Shown here: positions 44,806-52,637 of the stretch, piece after piece | How positions within the stretch are numbered: the first letter of the stretch is position 1 | Layout of the letters: every line of letters starts with the position of its first letter | Source: Phycisphaerales bacterium AB-hyl4 | GTDB taxonomy: Bacteria; Planctomycetota; Phycisphaerae; Phycisphaerales; Phycisphaeraceae | Length of the DNA: 64,000 nucleotides | Assembly (NCBI GenBank): GCA_041821185.1 | Contig: JBGUBD010000004.1 | Location: 426,810-490,809 of the forward strand | Direction of reading: 5' to 3' | Position numbers and translations under genes: made by a program | The notes under the pieces: generated by a model | Database searches by the model: none | What the model was told of the DNA's origin: nothing | What the model saw: the letters and a program-made list of their open reading frames with translations, nothing else

Positions 44806-44896
44806 ACGAACGCAGCCTCGGCCACGAAAAACCTCCTTGTTTGCCCCCCTCACGGCCCGCTCGGTGTCCCCCCCACACCGACGGGCCGGTTTTTTG
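44806..44896 (+). ncRNA. Candidate C-rich small RNA with anti-Shine-Dalgarno segment
   Basis: A -10-like TAAAAT (44794-44799) precedes about 90 non-coding bases that end in a strong terminator. The transcript would contain unpaired ACCTCCTT (44831-44838), the complement of AAGGAGGT, and the C-runs CCCCCC at 44844 and in the terminator loop. C-rich single strands in Gram-positive small RNAs bind ribosome-binding sites. The -35 box is weak (TGGAAG), so the start is uncertain; the alternative is a long 3' untranslated region of the gene at 44192. The rest of the 44534-45031 gap shows no gene. Confidence 0.42.
44853..44896 (+). terminator. Strong intrinsic terminator
   Basis: CGGCCCG-C-TCGGTGT pairs with ACACCGA-CGGGCCG, a 14-bp stem with one bulged C and a C-rich loop. 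GGTTTTTTG follows. Confidence 0.92.
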
Positions 44897-45031
44897 CGCC
44901 CATCGCCTCACACCGCTTGCCATACGGTTGGGGTATGAACCTCGGATGTGTTGGAAGCCCACGGCGTCACGTGTGGCCTTCGGCCGTCGATCGAAGAGAC
45001 CGAGTTTGACGGAACATCTGTATCAGACCCA

Positions 45032-46879
45032 TCACGGCCGAGCTTCGGCGTCGTAGGCCGCCTGGCGACGGTGCGCCTCCGCGTCGGGCGAGACATTGAG
45101 ATATAGCAGGCTTTCTTCAATCACCCGCTTCACTGGCGGGCCCGCGACGAGGCCGCCGTAGTAGCCGATGCTGCGATCGGGCTTCTGGATGAAGCAGCCG
45201 ACGATCAGTTCCGGCTCGTCCAGCGGCGCGCCCGCCATGAACGAAGCAACATACTGCCCCTGCTGGTAGCCGCCGTGCACGAGGTCGGGCAGTTGGGCCG
45301 TGCCCGTCTTGCCCCAGATGGCGTAAAGGTCGGATTTGGCATGTCGGCCGGTCCCTTCCTCCACCGCCCGACGCAGTACATGACGCGTATGCCGGGCCAC
45401 GCTGGGTAGGAGCACGCGCTGCTGGATGGGGTTGAACGCCGCATCGTCGGGGTCCACCGCTTCAACCGTCGGCCGAACCAGCAGGCCGTCGTTGCCGAAC
45501 ACCGCAAACGCGCGGACGATCTGCAACGCCGTGACGCCGATCTCCTGCCCCATCGGGATCGATGTTTCCGAGTAGTGATTCCACTGCCGCAGCGGATTGA
45601 CCAGGCCCACCACTTCGCCGGACAACCCCGAGTCGGTCGTCGCTCCGAAGCCGAAGGCGCGGACGATGTCGTGCAGCTTTTCGTTGCCGATGCGCTGAGC
45701 AACAATCGCCATGCCGATGTTGCTCGAGTTCATCAACACCTCTTCCCACGTCAGCTCGCCGAGCGGGCGGGAGTCGCGCAAACGTCGGCCGCGCGGCGAG
45801 CGGTATACGCCGCTGGTCGTGCAGTCGATCTTCTCATCAATGCTCGCCGCGCCCATCTGCGTCATCGCCGCCCAGATCATGGGCTTGAAGATCGAGCCCG
45901 GCTCGAACACGTCAGTCACCGCCCGGTTCCGCCGATCGTCCCCGCTCGAGTCGCGAAAGCGCGCCGGACTGAAGCTCGGCGCGTGCGCCAACGCGAGAAT
46001 TTCACCCGTTCGCGGATGCATGACCACGATCTGGCCCGCCTCGGCCTGGTACTTTTCGATCGTCTCGGCCAGTTGCTTCTCGGCGATCTCCTGAATCGTG
46101 ATGTCGATCGACAACCGCACCGGCTGGCCGTCTTCATGCGGCTGGTACGCGTCGGCGGTCACCCACAACGGCTGGCGCCGCGCGTCGCGGAGGTACTGCA
46201 TTCGGCCGGGCCGGGGGCGAAGCCGCTCATCAAACTGCCGCTCGATGCCTTCCAGCCCATGCCCGTCCACCCCCACGAAGCCGACGAGATGCCCCGCCCG
46301 CATCTGCTTTGGATAATCACGCACCAGCACCGGCTCGACCGCCAGGCCCGGCAGCTTGAAGTCCGCCAGCGCCGCGAGGCGTTCGTCGCTCAGCCGCTCG
46401 TCGAGCACGATGTATCGGCTGCCGTGACGCTGGTGTAGCGTCATCTCCACCCACGCCGGGTCGTAGTCGAGCGTGTAGCCGACGTATTCGGAAAAGGTAT
46501 TGCGGTCGACAATGAGTTGCGGGTCGACGAACAGGCGATAGGCGACTCGCGAACTGGCGATCACCCGCCCCCGCCGATCGAGGATCGCGCCCCGTCGGCC
46601 GTGCAGCGTATGCCGACTCGTCTGCGTGTCCAGCCGTTTCGCCACCGGCTCGGCAGGCGAGGTCTGCAACTGCCCCACCCGGACCAGCAGCAGCAGGAAC
46701 ACCAGCGTCAGCAGCACCATCATCACACGGCCGACCCACAACGCCCGCGCCGCACCACGCGAACCATCGTCCGCGCCCGCACCGCTCATCAGGGGTGACC
46801 GCGCCATAGGCCTGGCATCGCGCTGCACGCGCAGTCCGTCGTTTGCCGACGCGTCATCGCTGGTCGGGTCGTGGCTCAT
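45032..46879 (-). CDS. ftsI: Class B penicillin-binding protein, FtsI-like transpeptidase
   Basis: The 615-residue protein cross-links septal or wall peptidoglycan. After a cytoplasmic tail, one membrane helix (VGRVMMVLLTLVFLLLLVRV) leads to a PBP dimerisation domain (RRGAILDRRGRVIASS). The transpeptidase domain has FEPGSIFKPM (SxxK serine), MNSSNIGMAI (SxN) and WGKTGTAQL (KTG). The start MSHDPTSDD lies 26 bases inside the end of the ftsL-like gene. The product indicates that this organism keeps a peptidoglycan division transpeptidase, which matters because some Planctomycetota have lost parts of the dcw cluster. Confidence 0.93.
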   Translation of the reverse strand: MSHDPTSDDASANDGLRVQRDARPMARSPLMSGAGADDGSRGAARALWVGRVMMVLLTLVFLLLLVRVGQLQTSPAEPVAKRLDTQTSRHTLHGRRGAILDRRGRVIASSRVAYRLFVDPQLIVDRNTFSEYVGYTLDYDPAWVEMTLHQRHGSRYIVLDERLSDERLAALADFKLPGLAVEPVLVRDYPKQMRAGHLVGFVGVDGHGLEGIERQFDERLRPRPGRMQYLRDARRQPLWVTADAYQPHEDGQPVRLSIDITIQEIAEKQLAETIEKYQAEAGQIVVMHPRTGEILALAHAPSFSPARFRDSSGDDRRNRAVTDVFEPGSIFKPMIWAAMTQMGAASIDEKIDCTTSGVYRSPRGRRLRDSRPLGELTWEEVLMNSSNIGMAIVAQRIGNEKLHDIVRAFGFGATTDSGLSGEVVGLVNPLRQWNHYSETSIPMGQEIGVTALQIVRAFAVFGNDGLLVRPTVEAVDPDDAAFNPIQQRVLLPSVARHTRHVLRRAVEEGTGRHAKSDLYAIWGKTGTAQLPDLVHGGYQQGQYVASFMAGAPLDEPELIVGCFIQKPDRSIGYYGGLVAGPPVKRVIEESLLYLNVSPDAEAHRRQAAYDAEARP

Positions 46880-47174
46880 ACTCAATCTCCGCCACCCGCG
46901 GGTGCACACTCACCGGCCCCCGCGGCAGCAACGCCGGCGGCACTGCCGGCTCAAGCGAAAGGTCCGCCCGCTCCACCGCGTCACGCAGCGCCTCGGGTTC
47001 GAGCCGCTCGGCAATCCGTACCTGAAGGTCCCACGTCTGCTGCCGGACCGCGTCCATCTCCCGATGCACGCGAACCATGTCGTGCATCATCTCCAGCCGA
47101 TGCTGCCGCAGCCCCAACAGGACCGCGCCAATCGCAGCGGCGAACACGATGGCAACGAACAACTTGGGAAACAC
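46854..47174 (-). CDS. ftsL: FtsL-like small membrane protein
   Basis: The protein has 106 residues from GTG 47174, chosen because GAGGAGG lies 5 bases upstream. A GTG at 47210 would add 12 residues. A transmembrane helix (FPKLFVAIVFAAAIGAVLLG) is followed by a coiled coil (HRLEMMHDMVRVHREMDAV, then RQQTWDLQVRIAERLEP). Size, topology and position directly before ftsI match FtsL, the divisome protein that pairs with FtsB. Sequence identity in this family is low, so position is the main evidence. Confidence 0.7.
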   Translation of the reverse strand: MFPKLFVAIVFAAAIGAVLLGLRQHRLEMMHDMVRVHREMDAVRQQTWDLQVRIAERLEPEALRDAVERADLSLEPAVPPALLPRGPVSVHPRVAEIEYEPRPDQR

Positions 47175-47254
47175 GACCCCTCCTCGCAAATCAGCCACTC
47201 TCTCAAACACTGCGCCTGAACCGCGGCATCTTCTTGATGCTCAAGTTCGAATGC

Positions 47255-48505
47255 TCACGGCAGCCGCAGCGTCTGACCCACGCGAAGGCTGTCCGGGCTG
47301 GGCAACTGGTCGCGGTTGGCGTCGTAAATGTCGCGCCAGCGTTCGCCGTCGCCCAGTTCACGTTGGGCGATCCGCGTCAGCGAGTCGCCGCCACGGACGG
47401 TGTACTGCCGCGACGATCCACCGCTCGATCGGCCGCTGTCACGGCTTGCGCTGCTGCCGCCACTGCCAGCCGCACTGCCGCTGGGCAACTTCAAGGTCAT
47501 GCCCGCCCGCAGCGCGGTGTCGGAGTCGAGCTTGTCGCTGTTGGCTTCGAGCAGCTCACGCCATCGACTGGCCGAGCCGAGGTGTCGCGCCGCCAGGCCC
47601 GAGAGCGTATCGCCCGAGCCGACTTCAATTTCACGCTGCTGCTGCGATCGCGATCGGGTCACATCCTCCACCCGCACCGCCCGCTCCGTGCCCACCGGCT
47701 CGAAGCCCGCGTCTCGCAGCGTCAGCGACGAGCGATCGGGGATCACCAGTTCCGTGCCTGCCGACACGCGCCCTTCCGAGCCGACCGTGTCGGGGTTGGC
47801 CTCGGCGATGCGACGCCAGTACTCGCCGCTGCCGTAGTAGTTGCGGGCGATCACGTAAAGCGACTCGCCTCGCTGTACCTCATGCGTCACCTGCGCCGCG
47901 GCCCGCGTCGGGGTTGCACTGCGGACAGCCGTGTCAACGCGTGACACCTCGGCAGCGGGTGATGTCGGCTCAGCCTCGGCCACACGCTGCGATGCCGACG
48001 CGTCACGCCTCGGCTCATCAGGCTCAACGGGCTCAGGCGTGTGGAAAATCCAGTCGTGCGAAAGGTTGATGCTCGGCACGTCGCGCGACTCGCGAGCCTC
48101 CGGTGCCGGCTCCGCAGCACGCCGACTCGTTTGAGCCGAGCGTCCATCATCCAGCGACAACGCCGTGGGCAACTGACGCCCCGCCGCCGCGGCGCGACGC
48201 TGGGCCTCGGCCTGCTCCGCGGCAGCACGTCGGCGGCGCGTTTCGGCGTCTTCCGAAGCGGGCAGCGGGTCGCGGCGCTGTTCGCGCATCTCACGATCGG
48301 CCCGATCATTGAGGGCAAGCTGCTCGCGATGCGACAGGCCGTCGCCGGGGCCGGGGCGGAAGATTGAATCCTGGCTGCGGTCGCCGTGGTCCGCGAGGTC
48401 CGCGGGCCCCTGCCGGGCTACCGAAAGCGTATCACTGACGATGATCCCGATTAAGAGGATCACGCCCATGCCAATCAGCAGACCGACCTTCGTTTCGCGT
48501 GTCAT
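47255..48505 (-). CDS. LysM-repeat membrane-anchored protein
   Basis: The 416-residue protein starts MTRETKVGLLIGMGVILL with an N-terminal anchor helix. A long charged, Ala/Arg-rich and Pro-rich linker follows. Three LysM domains come next: HEVQRGESLYVIARNYYG, IEVGSGDTLSGLAARHLG and YTVRGGDSLTRIAQRELG, each followed by a W-R-+I/L-E/DAN strand. LysM binds N-acetylglucosamine in peptidoglycan. It lies between rsmH and ftsL in a dcw-like group, so a role in wall synthesis or division is likely. Ser/Gly-rich spacers separate repeats 2 and 3. Confidence 0.87.
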   Translation of the reverse strand: MTRETKVGLLIGMGVILLIGIIVSDTLSVARQGPADLADHGDRSQDSIFRPGPGDGLSHREQLALNDRADREMREQRRDPLPASEDAETRRRRAAAEQAEAQRRAAAAGRQLPTALSLDDGRSAQTSRRAAEPAPEARESRDVPSINLSHDWIFHTPEPVEPDEPRRDASASQRVAEAEPTSPAAEVSRVDTAVRSATPTRAAAQVTHEVQRGESLYVIARNYYGSGEYWRRIAEANPDTVGSEGRVSAGTELVIPDRSSLTLRDAGFEPVGTERAVRVEDVTRSRSQQQREIEVGSGDTLSGLAARHLGSASRWRELLEANSDKLDSDTALRAGMTLKLPSGSAAGSGGSSASRDSGRSSGGSSRQYTVRGGDSLTRIAQRELGDGERWRDIYDANRDQLPSPDSLRVGQTLRLP

Positions 48506-48572
48506 ACCCGTTCGTCCGTGTGTGGGTGCGTGCCGCGTATCCTTGCGGTCGCGGCAGTGTAACAATTCATCT

Positions 48573-49514
48573 TTATCCCGTCCCGGCCACGCCCTGCCAA
48601 CGCAGGGCACGCAGCTTGGCCGAGCGACTCCGCGGGTTCGCATCGCGTTCCGCGTCGTCAGCCACCACCGGCTTGCGGGTCAACAGTTCCGCCTCCCCCG
48701 CCTCCCGCCAACCCGCAAACGCCCGCTTCACCCGCCGATCCTCCAGCGAGTGAAAGCTGATCAACACTGCCCGCCCGCCCGTCGCGAGCATGCCCGGCAA
48801 CGCCGCGAGCAAGGCGTCCAACGCCTCCAGCTCGCCGTTGACCGCGATCCGCAGCGCCATGAAGGTCCGCGTCGCAGGGTCGATCCGCGACTTCCGCCCC
48901 TGTGGGCCGTACGCTCGGCGGACCAGCTCCGCCAGCGCCGCCGTTGTTTCAATCGGTGATTCAGCGCGGGCTTCCACAATCTTTCGAGCAATTCTTCGGC
49001 TAAGCCGCTCCTCGCCGTAACGATAAATCAGGTCAGCCAGATCATGCTGGCTAAGGGTATTTACCAGCGTCGCCGCCGTCAGCGGCTGATCCTGATTCAA
49101 CCGCATGTCCAGCGGACCCGCGCCGCTGAACGTCAACCCCCGCGACGGATCGTCCATCTGCGTCGACGCAAAGCCGAGGTCTGCAAGCAACCCGTCCACC
49201 CGCTCCACCCCGCACCGCCGCAGCACGCTCGCCGCGTCGGCGAAGCTGGCATGCTCCAGCGTCAGCCGAACGTCTGCCTCCTCCGCGATCGGCCGCAGCC
49301 GATCCCCCGCCGCCGCGAGGTTGCCCGCATCCAGGTCCAGCCCGATGTAATGCCCGCCTCGCCCCAGTTGCGGCACGATCGCCGCAGCATGCCCCCCGCG
49401 CCCCAGCGTCGCGTCGAGCATCACCTCCCCCGGCTGCGCCGCGAGTAACGAAAGCACCGGCTGCATCAACACCGGCACGTGACCATGCGAATCCAAAATG
49501 TGTTCGTCAGACAT
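48573..49514 (-). CDS. rsmH: 16S rRNA (cytosine-1402-N4)-methyltransferase
   Basis: The 313-residue enzyme methylates N4 of C1402 in 16S rRNA using S-adenosylmethionine. It starts MSDEHILDSHGHVPVLMQPV, with the family H-x-PVL motif. It then has the SAM site MLDATLGRGGHAAAIV and YIGLDLDAGNLA, followed by GLLADLGFASTQMDDPSRGL and the C-terminal RAVLISFHSLEDRRVKR. Length is normal. It is the first gene of the minus-strand dcw-like group (rsmH, LysM protein, ftsL-like, ftsI). No mraZ precedes it; hslV is divergent instead. Confidence 0.96.
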   Translation of the reverse strand: MSDEHILDSHGHVPVLMQPVLSLLAAQPGEVMLDATLGRGGHAAAIVPQLGRGGHYIGLDLDAGNLAAAGDRLRPIAEEADVRLTLEHASFADAASVLRRCGVERVDGLLADLGFASTQMDDPSRGLTFSGAGPLDMRLNQDQPLTAATLVNTLSQHDLADLIYRYGEERLSRRIARKIVEARAESPIETTAALAELVRRAYGPQGRKSRIDPATRTFMALRIAVNGELEALDALLAALPGMLATGGRAVLISFHSLEDRRVKRAFAGWREAGEAELLTRKPVVADDAERDANPRSRSAKLRALRWQGVAGTG

Positions 49515-49586
49515 GCCTCAGTTTATAGCATGCCCATAAATCCCCGCCCCAGGCCCCAGCCGACGAGCACCCCCCCCACCCCCCCA

Positions 49587-49614
49587 AGGCAGAGCGACTT
49601 AAGTCGCTCTGCCT
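49587..49614. repeat. Perfect intergenic palindrome with ACTTAAGT core
   Basis: A 28-bp perfect palindrome (arms AGGCAGAGCGACTT / AAGTCGCTCTGCCT) lies between the divergent rsmH and hslV genes. There is no T-run. Its core resembles that of the hairpin at 50221. Confidence 0.65.
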
Positions 49615-49668
49615 CCCCCTGACGACATCCAAGCCCCCTCCCCCCGACCATCGCCTATACTCCCCTCC

Positions 49669-50220
49669 ATGCCACCAACCTTCCACGCCACGACCGTCCT
49701 CTGCGTCCGCCGCGGCTCCGACGTCGCCATCGCCGGCGACGGCCAGGTCACCATGCAGCACACCGTCGCCAAGGCCGACGCCGTCAAGGTCCGCAAGCTC
49801 GACAGCCTCGGCGTCGACAAAGCCGGCGTCCTCGTCGGCTTCGCCGGCGCCGCCGCCGACGCGTTCGCCCTGCTCGAACGTTTCGAAGGTCATCTGAAAG
49901 ATTCGCCCGCCAACATCAAAAAGGCCGCCGTCGAGCTCGCCAAGCAGTGGCGTACTGACCGGGCGATGCGTCGGCTGGAAAGCCTGCTCGTCGTCGCCGA
50001 CCGCGGCACGAGCCTGCTCGTCTCCGGCACGGGCGATGTCATCGAACCCAGCGACGGCATCCTCGCCATCGGCTCCGGCGGCGACTACGCCACCGCCGCC
50101 GCCCGCGCCCTGGTCAACCACACCGACCAGTCCCCCGAGCAGGTCTGCAACAACGCCATGCACATCGCCGGCGAGCTGTGCATCTACTCAAACACAAACA
50201 TCACCGTCGTCACCCTCTAA
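49669..50220 (+). CDS. hslV: ATP-dependent protease proteolytic subunit HslV
   Basis: This 183-residue peptidase forms a double hexamer that degrades proteins unfolded by HslU. The catalytic N-terminal threonine is in HATTVLCVRRGSDVAIAGDG (Thr 8 or 9 after removal of the short propeptide). The family features GDGQVTM, FEGHLKDSPANIKKAAVELA and GSGGDYATAAARAL are present. hslU, usually adjacent, is not in the window, so it must be elsewhere. A hairpin follows directly after the stop. Confidence 0.95.
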   Translation: MPPTFHATTVLCVRRGSDVAIAGDGQVTMQHTVAKADAVKVRKLDSLGVDKAGVLVGFAGAAADAFALLERFEGHLKDSPANIKKAAVELAKQWRTDRAMRRLESLLVVADRGTSLLVSGTGDVIEPSDGILAIGSGGDYATAAARALVNHTDQSPEQVCNNAMHIAGELCIYSNTNITVVTL

Positions 50221-50246
50221 GGCCGTGCAACTTCAGTTGCACGGCC
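50221..50246 (+). terminator. Hairpin directly after hslV
   Basis: GGCCGTGCAAC and GTTGCACGGCC form an 11-bp perfect stem with a TTCA loop, starting at the base after the stop codon. There is no T-run. It shares the ACTT-AGT core with the palindrome at 49587. Confidence 0.6.
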
Positions 50247-50266
50247 CACGCGCCCTCCCACGCCCC

Positions 50267-51115
50267 CTACGCCAGCCGCTCCGCCTCGCCGCACGCCAGT
50301 TCATCGTGCAGGCTCAGCACCGGCTGCACATCCGGGTGCACCGCCTCCTCGCCGAACGTGTCCACAAAGCGGCACACCGTCGCCGACCGGCTCGCCTGCT
50401 CGTACCGCTGGCTCCACTTTTCGAACGCCTGCCGCCGACGCTCATCCAGCCACGGATACTGCCTCGGCGGCGTCGGCATGCCAACCCGCCACGGCTTCGG
50501 GCTCAGCCGCGCGCGAAAACACTGCTGCGCCTCACATAGCCGCACGTACAGCCGATCCGAGTCGAACGCTTCGAGCAGTGCCTTCGTCTCACCATCCGCC
50601 GGATCGCAAGGCCGCGAAGTCACCAGCCCGCGATACCCCGCCGCCGTCTCGTACAGCCGCAACCCCAGCCCCGGATGCCGACCCACCACTGCCGCGACCC
50701 GCTCCGGCACACCATCCACCACCCGCTCGGGCTTCTTCCCCATCAGCCGGGCGAAAAACCCCACCACCGACGGCCGCGGCCGATCGATGTCCACAAACAT
50801 CGCCTCCGCCGCATTCAGTACGAACGCCCCATAGATATTTCGTGTAATCGCCCCCACCAGCCGACCTTCATGGTGCAGCTCATCAACGATCGGCTCGCGT
50901 AACGGCCGGTCCGCGTAATAGTCCTCACGCAGATCCTCCACCGCCCCCAGCCGATCCCGCATTCGCTCGGCAATACGGCGTGCACGCTCCAGCGCCCGCG
51001 CCTCCGCGTCCGCCTGGCTCTGCTCCGACCACCCGACCCCCACGAACTCCCCGTCCGCCGTCGCCTCCCCGTGATGATCAACCGACGCCCGCGCCCAGTA
51101 CCGGCAGATACGCAT
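50267..51115 (-). CDS. Conserved hypothetical protein
   Basis: The protein has 282 residues from MRICRYWARASVDHHGE. A helical charged segment (RALERARRIAERMRDRL) precedes a central block ITRNIYGAFVLNAAEAMFVD with the low-complexity IDRPRPSVVGFFARLMG. The later part contains GLRLYETAAGYRGLVTS and RYEQASRSATVCRFVDTFG. There is no signal peptide or membrane helix. The pattern is one I associate with hypothetical proteins of Planctomycetota, but I know no function. The frame is open upstream, with Arg-rich sequence that I do not include. Confidence 0.65.
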   Translation of the reverse strand: MRICRYWARASVDHHGEATADGEFVGVGWSEQSQADAEARALERARRIAERMRDRLGAVEDLREDYYADRPLREPIVDELHHEGRLVGAITRNIYGAFVLNAAEAMFVDIDRPRPSVVGFFARLMGKKPERVVDGVPERVAAVVGRHPGLGLRLYETAAGYRGLVTSRPCDPADGETKALLEAFDSDRLYVRLCEAQQCFRARLSPKPWRVGMPTPPRQYPWLDERRRQAFEKWSQRYEQASRSATVCRFVDTFGEEAVHPDVQPVLSLHDELACGEAERLA

Positions 51116-51203
51116 GACGTGCCCTTTCCCCAAAAGAGGCCTCGGCCACACCCACCGCAAACACCAGTTCATCGCCAACCGCGACGACGATGCCACCGCC
51201 TCA

Positions 51204-52241
51204 TCACGCACCGACCGTCTGCTGATAGCAGTACGTCGGCAACGCCACACGCTGGCCCTGCTCGCTGCTGTCCGCGATCGCCTGGCAGATCGCCAGCGCA
51301 TCGCGACCCAGTTCGCCCGGCGTCACCGATTCAATCTCGCCATGAATCGCACGGGCAAAGCTCGCATAGCTGTCCGCCGGATCGTCAATCAATTCCGGAT
51401 GCGACACGACCCGCTCGCCCTGCTCGTCAAACGTGGTCAACTCCAGGCTCGGATCGCCGGGCACGACCTGCAACTTGCCCTTCGTGCCATGAATCTCAAA
51501 CCCGCTCGCCCCTGCCGGGAACGTCCAGCTCAGTTCCAACACACTCGTGGCCCCGTCCGCGTGTCGCATCAGCGCCCGGACGTTGTCCGGCACTTCCATG
51601 CCCGGCGTACGCGCGTTCACATCCCCCTGCACGCTGACAATATCCCCCGCCACCCAGCGAATCACATCCACCATGTGAATGCCGATGTCCAGCAGCAGCC
51701 CGCCCTGCGCCGCCTTCGACACAAACCAGTCCGCACCGGGCGACCACCCCTTGTTCGGCGGGCTGCTCCCCGCACGGATGCAACGAACATGCTGCACCTC
51801 ACCCACGCGCCCCTGCTGCACCAGCGCCGCCATCGTCGCATACAGCCGATGGTAGCGCAGCGACTGATTGATCTGCAGCACCCGCCCCGCCTCCGTCGCC
51901 GCCGCCAGCATCCGATCCGCATCCGCCAGCGTGCCCGCGATCGGCTTCTCGCAAAGCACGTGCAACCCGCGGCCCAACGCCGACAGCGTCATCGAACAAT
52001 GCAGATGGTTCGGCGTGCAAATCGACACCGCGTCCAGCCCGCTGTCCAGCATCGCTTCATAATCCGTAAACACCTTCGCTTCGGGCGCAACCGACTCGCG
52101 CAACGCCTCCGCCCGCTTCGCGTCCGGGTCCATCACCGCCGCAATCCGCACGCTCGGCACACGGACAAACCCCGGCGCATGCGACCGCAAAGCAATCTGA
52201 CCACACCCGACAATGCCAACCCGAATCTCACGCTCTGTCAT
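51204..52241 (-). CDS. Gfo/Idh/MocA-family oxidoreductase
   Basis: The 345-residue NAD(P)-dependent enzyme begins with MTEREIRVGIVGCGQIALR, a Rossmann G-x-G-x2-A/L motif. It continues with DAVSICTPNHLHCSMTLSAL and the family CEKPIAGTLADADRML (catalytic-region Lys). The C-terminal domain has the usual beta-sheet. Members oxidise or reduce sugars, inositols and related compounds. This family is greatly expanded in Planctomycetota. The neighbours give no pathway. Confidence 0.93.
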   Translation of the reverse strand: MTEREIRVGIVGCGQIALRSHAPGFVRVPSVRIAAVMDPDAKRAEALRESVAPEAKVFTDYEAMLDSGLDAVSICTPNHLHCSMTLSALGRGLHVLCEKPIAGTLADADRMLAAATEAGRVLQINQSLRYHRLYATMAALVQQGRVGEVQHVRCIRAGSSPPNKGWSPGADWFVSKAAQGGLLLDIGIHMVDVIRWVAGDIVSVQGDVNARTPGMEVPDNVRALMRHADGATSVLELSWTFPAGASGFEIHGTKGKLQVVPGDPSLELTTFDEQGERVVSHPELIDDPADSYASFARAIHGEIESVTPGELGRDALAICQAIADSSEQGQRVALPTYCYQQTVGA

Positions 52242-52340
52242 GCCATCTCCGCATCATTAAAAGTTCACCAGGCGACCCGTCACCAAGCTCCCATCACAAT
52301 AGCAGAACGCCCCCCGCAGTCGTAGCCCCCGCCCCCCACG

Positions 52341-52637
52341 CTACAGCCGGCGTTCGATCGGCAGCACGATCGCATCCAGATGCCCATGCGCCGGCTTATG
52401 CTTGCGAAACTTGTCCATCGCCGTCAGCAGCGCGTCCACGCTCCCTTCCTCCACCTGCGCGTGCACGACGCTGACATTGCCCGGGAACGTCTGCGTGCCG
52501 TAATGCTTCCCGTCGCGATCCTTGCCTTCCATCATCGGGTAGCGAATGTAGTCCGCCACGCCATGCCGATCGAGAATCGCCTCGATCGCATCGGTGTATT
52601 CAAAGTGAAAGTGGATCATCACCAGTTTCCGTGTCAT
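52341..52637 (-). CDS. PG0541-type transporter-associated protein
   Basis: The 98-residue protein begins MTRKLVMIHFHFEYTDAIEA and has GTQTFPGNVSVVHAQVEEG and KPAHGHLDAIVLPIERRL. This is the PII-like small protein family that is regularly encoded next to RND efflux genes. Its start overlaps the RND stop by 4 bases, so the two are translationally coupled. It is the last gene of the tetR efflux operon. The function is probably regulatory; metal or nucleotide binding is not established. Confidence 0.82.
   Translation of the reverse strand: MTRKLVMIHFHFEYTDAIEAILDRHGVADYIRYPMMEGKDRDGKHYGTQTFPGNVSVVHAQVEEGSVDALLTAMDKFRKHKPAHGHLDAIVLPIERRL

Noticed and set aside
51114-52325. 403-codon plus-strand frame antisense to the Gfo/Idh gene
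   Set aside because: It is a shadow frame with extreme Arg/His content. The oxidoreductase motifs on the minus strand are clear.
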